A DNA stretch of 6,757 bases, from assembly GCA_934725525.1 (NCBI GenBank), contig CAKVCG010000092.1, forward strand, positions 1-6,757, in the 5' to 3' direction. How positions within the stretch are numbered: the first letter of the stretch is position 1; every line of letters starts with the position of its first letter. Position numbers and translations under genes: made by a program. The stretch is from an uncultured Brachyspira sp. GTDB taxonomy: Bacteria; Spirochaetota; Brachyspiria; Brachyspirales; Brachyspiraceae. The notes under the pieces were generated by a model, which did not search any database, was not told the origin of the DNA, and saw only the letters and a program-made list of their open reading frames with translations. Below are positions 6,297 through 6,757 of this stretch, piece after piece.

Positions 6297-6460
6297 AAAC
6301 TAAACCTGTAATAAGAAGAAGCAAAATATTAAGAGTAAAAGATTATAGAAAAACTGAAATATAAAAAGAGAAAAAATTAAACGCTAAAGATATTTTGAAA
6401 TATAAAGGCTCTTGTATATGGGAAGGAAACCTTGACGATAAGAGATAGGACAGATTATGA
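6274..6460 (+). pseudogene. Decayed small gene, possible type II antitoxin remnant
   Basis: AAAAGGA (6266-6272) precedes ATGATG at 6274-6279, encoding MMKLDLDKN before a TAA at 6301. After a +1 shift the reading continues as KPVIRRSKILRVKDYRKTEI (6302-6361), an in-frame TAA (6362), then KEKKLNAKDILKYKG and SCIWEGNLDDKR (6365-6445), TAG (6446), DRL, and TGA at 6458-6460. Read through, it would be a basic protein of about 60 residues whose tail (ILKYKG...WEGNLDxxR-DRL) resembles the toxin-binding tail of short antitoxins. One frameshift plus two stops indicate decay. No adjacent toxin gene is visible. The antitoxin identity rests on tail resemblance only. Confidence 0.4.
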
Positions 6461-6463
6461 AAA

Positions 6464-6757
6464 TTAGATATCCGTAAATAAACAAGCCGATTTATGATTA
6501 TCGTTTATATATTTTAAAATTGGAGATTCAAGTTTGCATTCTTCTTTTGCGTATATGCATCTTGTACGAAATCTGCATCCTGAAGGAATATCCGAAGCGT
6601 TTGGAATTTCGCCTTTTATCGGAAGCTCTTTAATAACATTAACTCTGCCAACTTCAATATTTGGAACGGCTTCAATTAAGGCTTTAGTATAAGGATGTTT
6701 CGGATTATCTATTATTTCGTCAGCGTTTCCTATTTCTATTATTTTTCCTAAATACAT
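6464..6757 (-). CDS. C-terminus of dipeptide/oligopeptide ABC transporter ATP-binding protein (DppD/OppD type; 5' end outside window)
   Basis: 97 visible residues. The chain enters at MYLGKIIEIG, the strand that follows the switch histidine in peptide-importer ATPases (typically VMYLGKIVEIG), so the methionine at the window edge is internal and Walker A/B motifs lie beyond 6757. Next come the family-specific NPKHPYTKALIEAVP (18-32) and the oligo_HPY tail with IPSGCRFRTRCIYAKEEC (57-74) and a last cysteine in SACLF. The cysteine spacing is C-x5-C-x6-C-x17-C; in this family these residues can hold a 4Fe-4S cluster, as reported for a DppD structure. Such proteins energise peptide (or nickel/sugar-oligomer) import through an inner-membrane complex. 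It is on the same strand as the operon but separated by about 480 nt and a strong promoter, so it is probably a different transcription unit. Confidence 0.88.
   Translation of the reverse strand: MYLGKIIEIGNADEIIDNPKHPYTKALIEAVPNIEVGRVNVIKELPIKGEIPNASDIPSGCRFRTRCIYAKEECKLESPILKYINDNHKSACLFTDI

Larger units (their letters stand above)
5985..6463. other. Gene-poor region between the sugar-acid operon and the ABC transporter gene
   Basis: About 480 nt with no intact gene. Its left part (5985-6060) is the deoR leader and promoter. A strongly A/T-tract stretch (6060-6120) follows. The rest holds the two decayed plus-strand fragments described separately and one copy of the TTATATATTAATTTA sequence (6125-6139). 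No RNA gene, insertion-sequence end or GC-stem terminator was found, including downstream of the ABC gene stop at 6464. Confidence 0.7.

Noticed and set aside
6390..6403. Terminator hairpin after the ABC ATPase gene (ATATTT/AAATAT)
   Set aside because: The stem is only six A-T pairs and lies about 60 nt past the stop with no directly following U-tract.

Overview
The window is a very AT-rich (GC roughly 30% or below by eye), gene-dense bacterial segment with strong AAAGGAG-type ribosome binding sites. Composition, codon choice and gene content fit a host-associated, low-GC anaerobe. A Brachyspira-like spirochete is my best guess, but Fusobacteria or low-GC Firmicutes cannot be excluded from sequence alone.

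Layout. At the left edge (3-248, plus strand) is the 3' end of a membrane-anchored protein with a bacterial SH3 domain. It is followed by an unusual GC-rich, foldable stretch (about 281-346) that no protein gene explains and that may be a small structured RNA. From 5984 down to 396, all on the minus strand, lies a compact sugar-acid catabolism cluster. In transcription order it encodes a DeoR-family regulator, a small SAF-domain altronate dehydratase subunit, the large UxaA-family dehydratase subunit, a KdgT-type 2-keto-3-deoxygluconate permease, a DUF1537 four-carbon acid sugar kinase (DtnK-like) and a PdxA2-type phosphosugar-acid dehydrogenase. The gaps between the five metabolic genes are 13-38 nt. 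The gap after the regulator is 67 nt and contains a perfect AT palindrome.

Upstream of the regulator (5985-6463) is a gene-poor stretch of about 480 nt. It carries a near-consensus sigma-70 promoter (TTGACT-17-TATACT) facing the operon, an inverted repeat just downstream of it that could be an operator, and the remains of two decayed plus-strand coding fragments. The second resembles a small antitoxin interrupted by a frameshift and two stops. At the right edge (6464-6757, minus) is the C-terminus of a dipeptide/oligopeptide ABC transporter ATPase with the oligo_HPY cysteine cluster.

How it works together (inference). KdgT imports a sugar acid. DtnK-like kinase plus PdxA2 is the known D-threonate/D-erythronate route: 4-phosphorylation, then NAD-dependent oxidation with decarboxylation to dihydroxyacetone phosphate. 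The UxaA pair is a hexonate-type dehydratase with no place in that published route. Neither KDG kinase nor KDPG aldolase is present in the window. The cluster therefore either handles two substrates or encodes a route in which a UxaA-family enzyme acts on a tetronate or feeds the kinase. That mismatch and the structured element at 281-346 are the most interesting points here.
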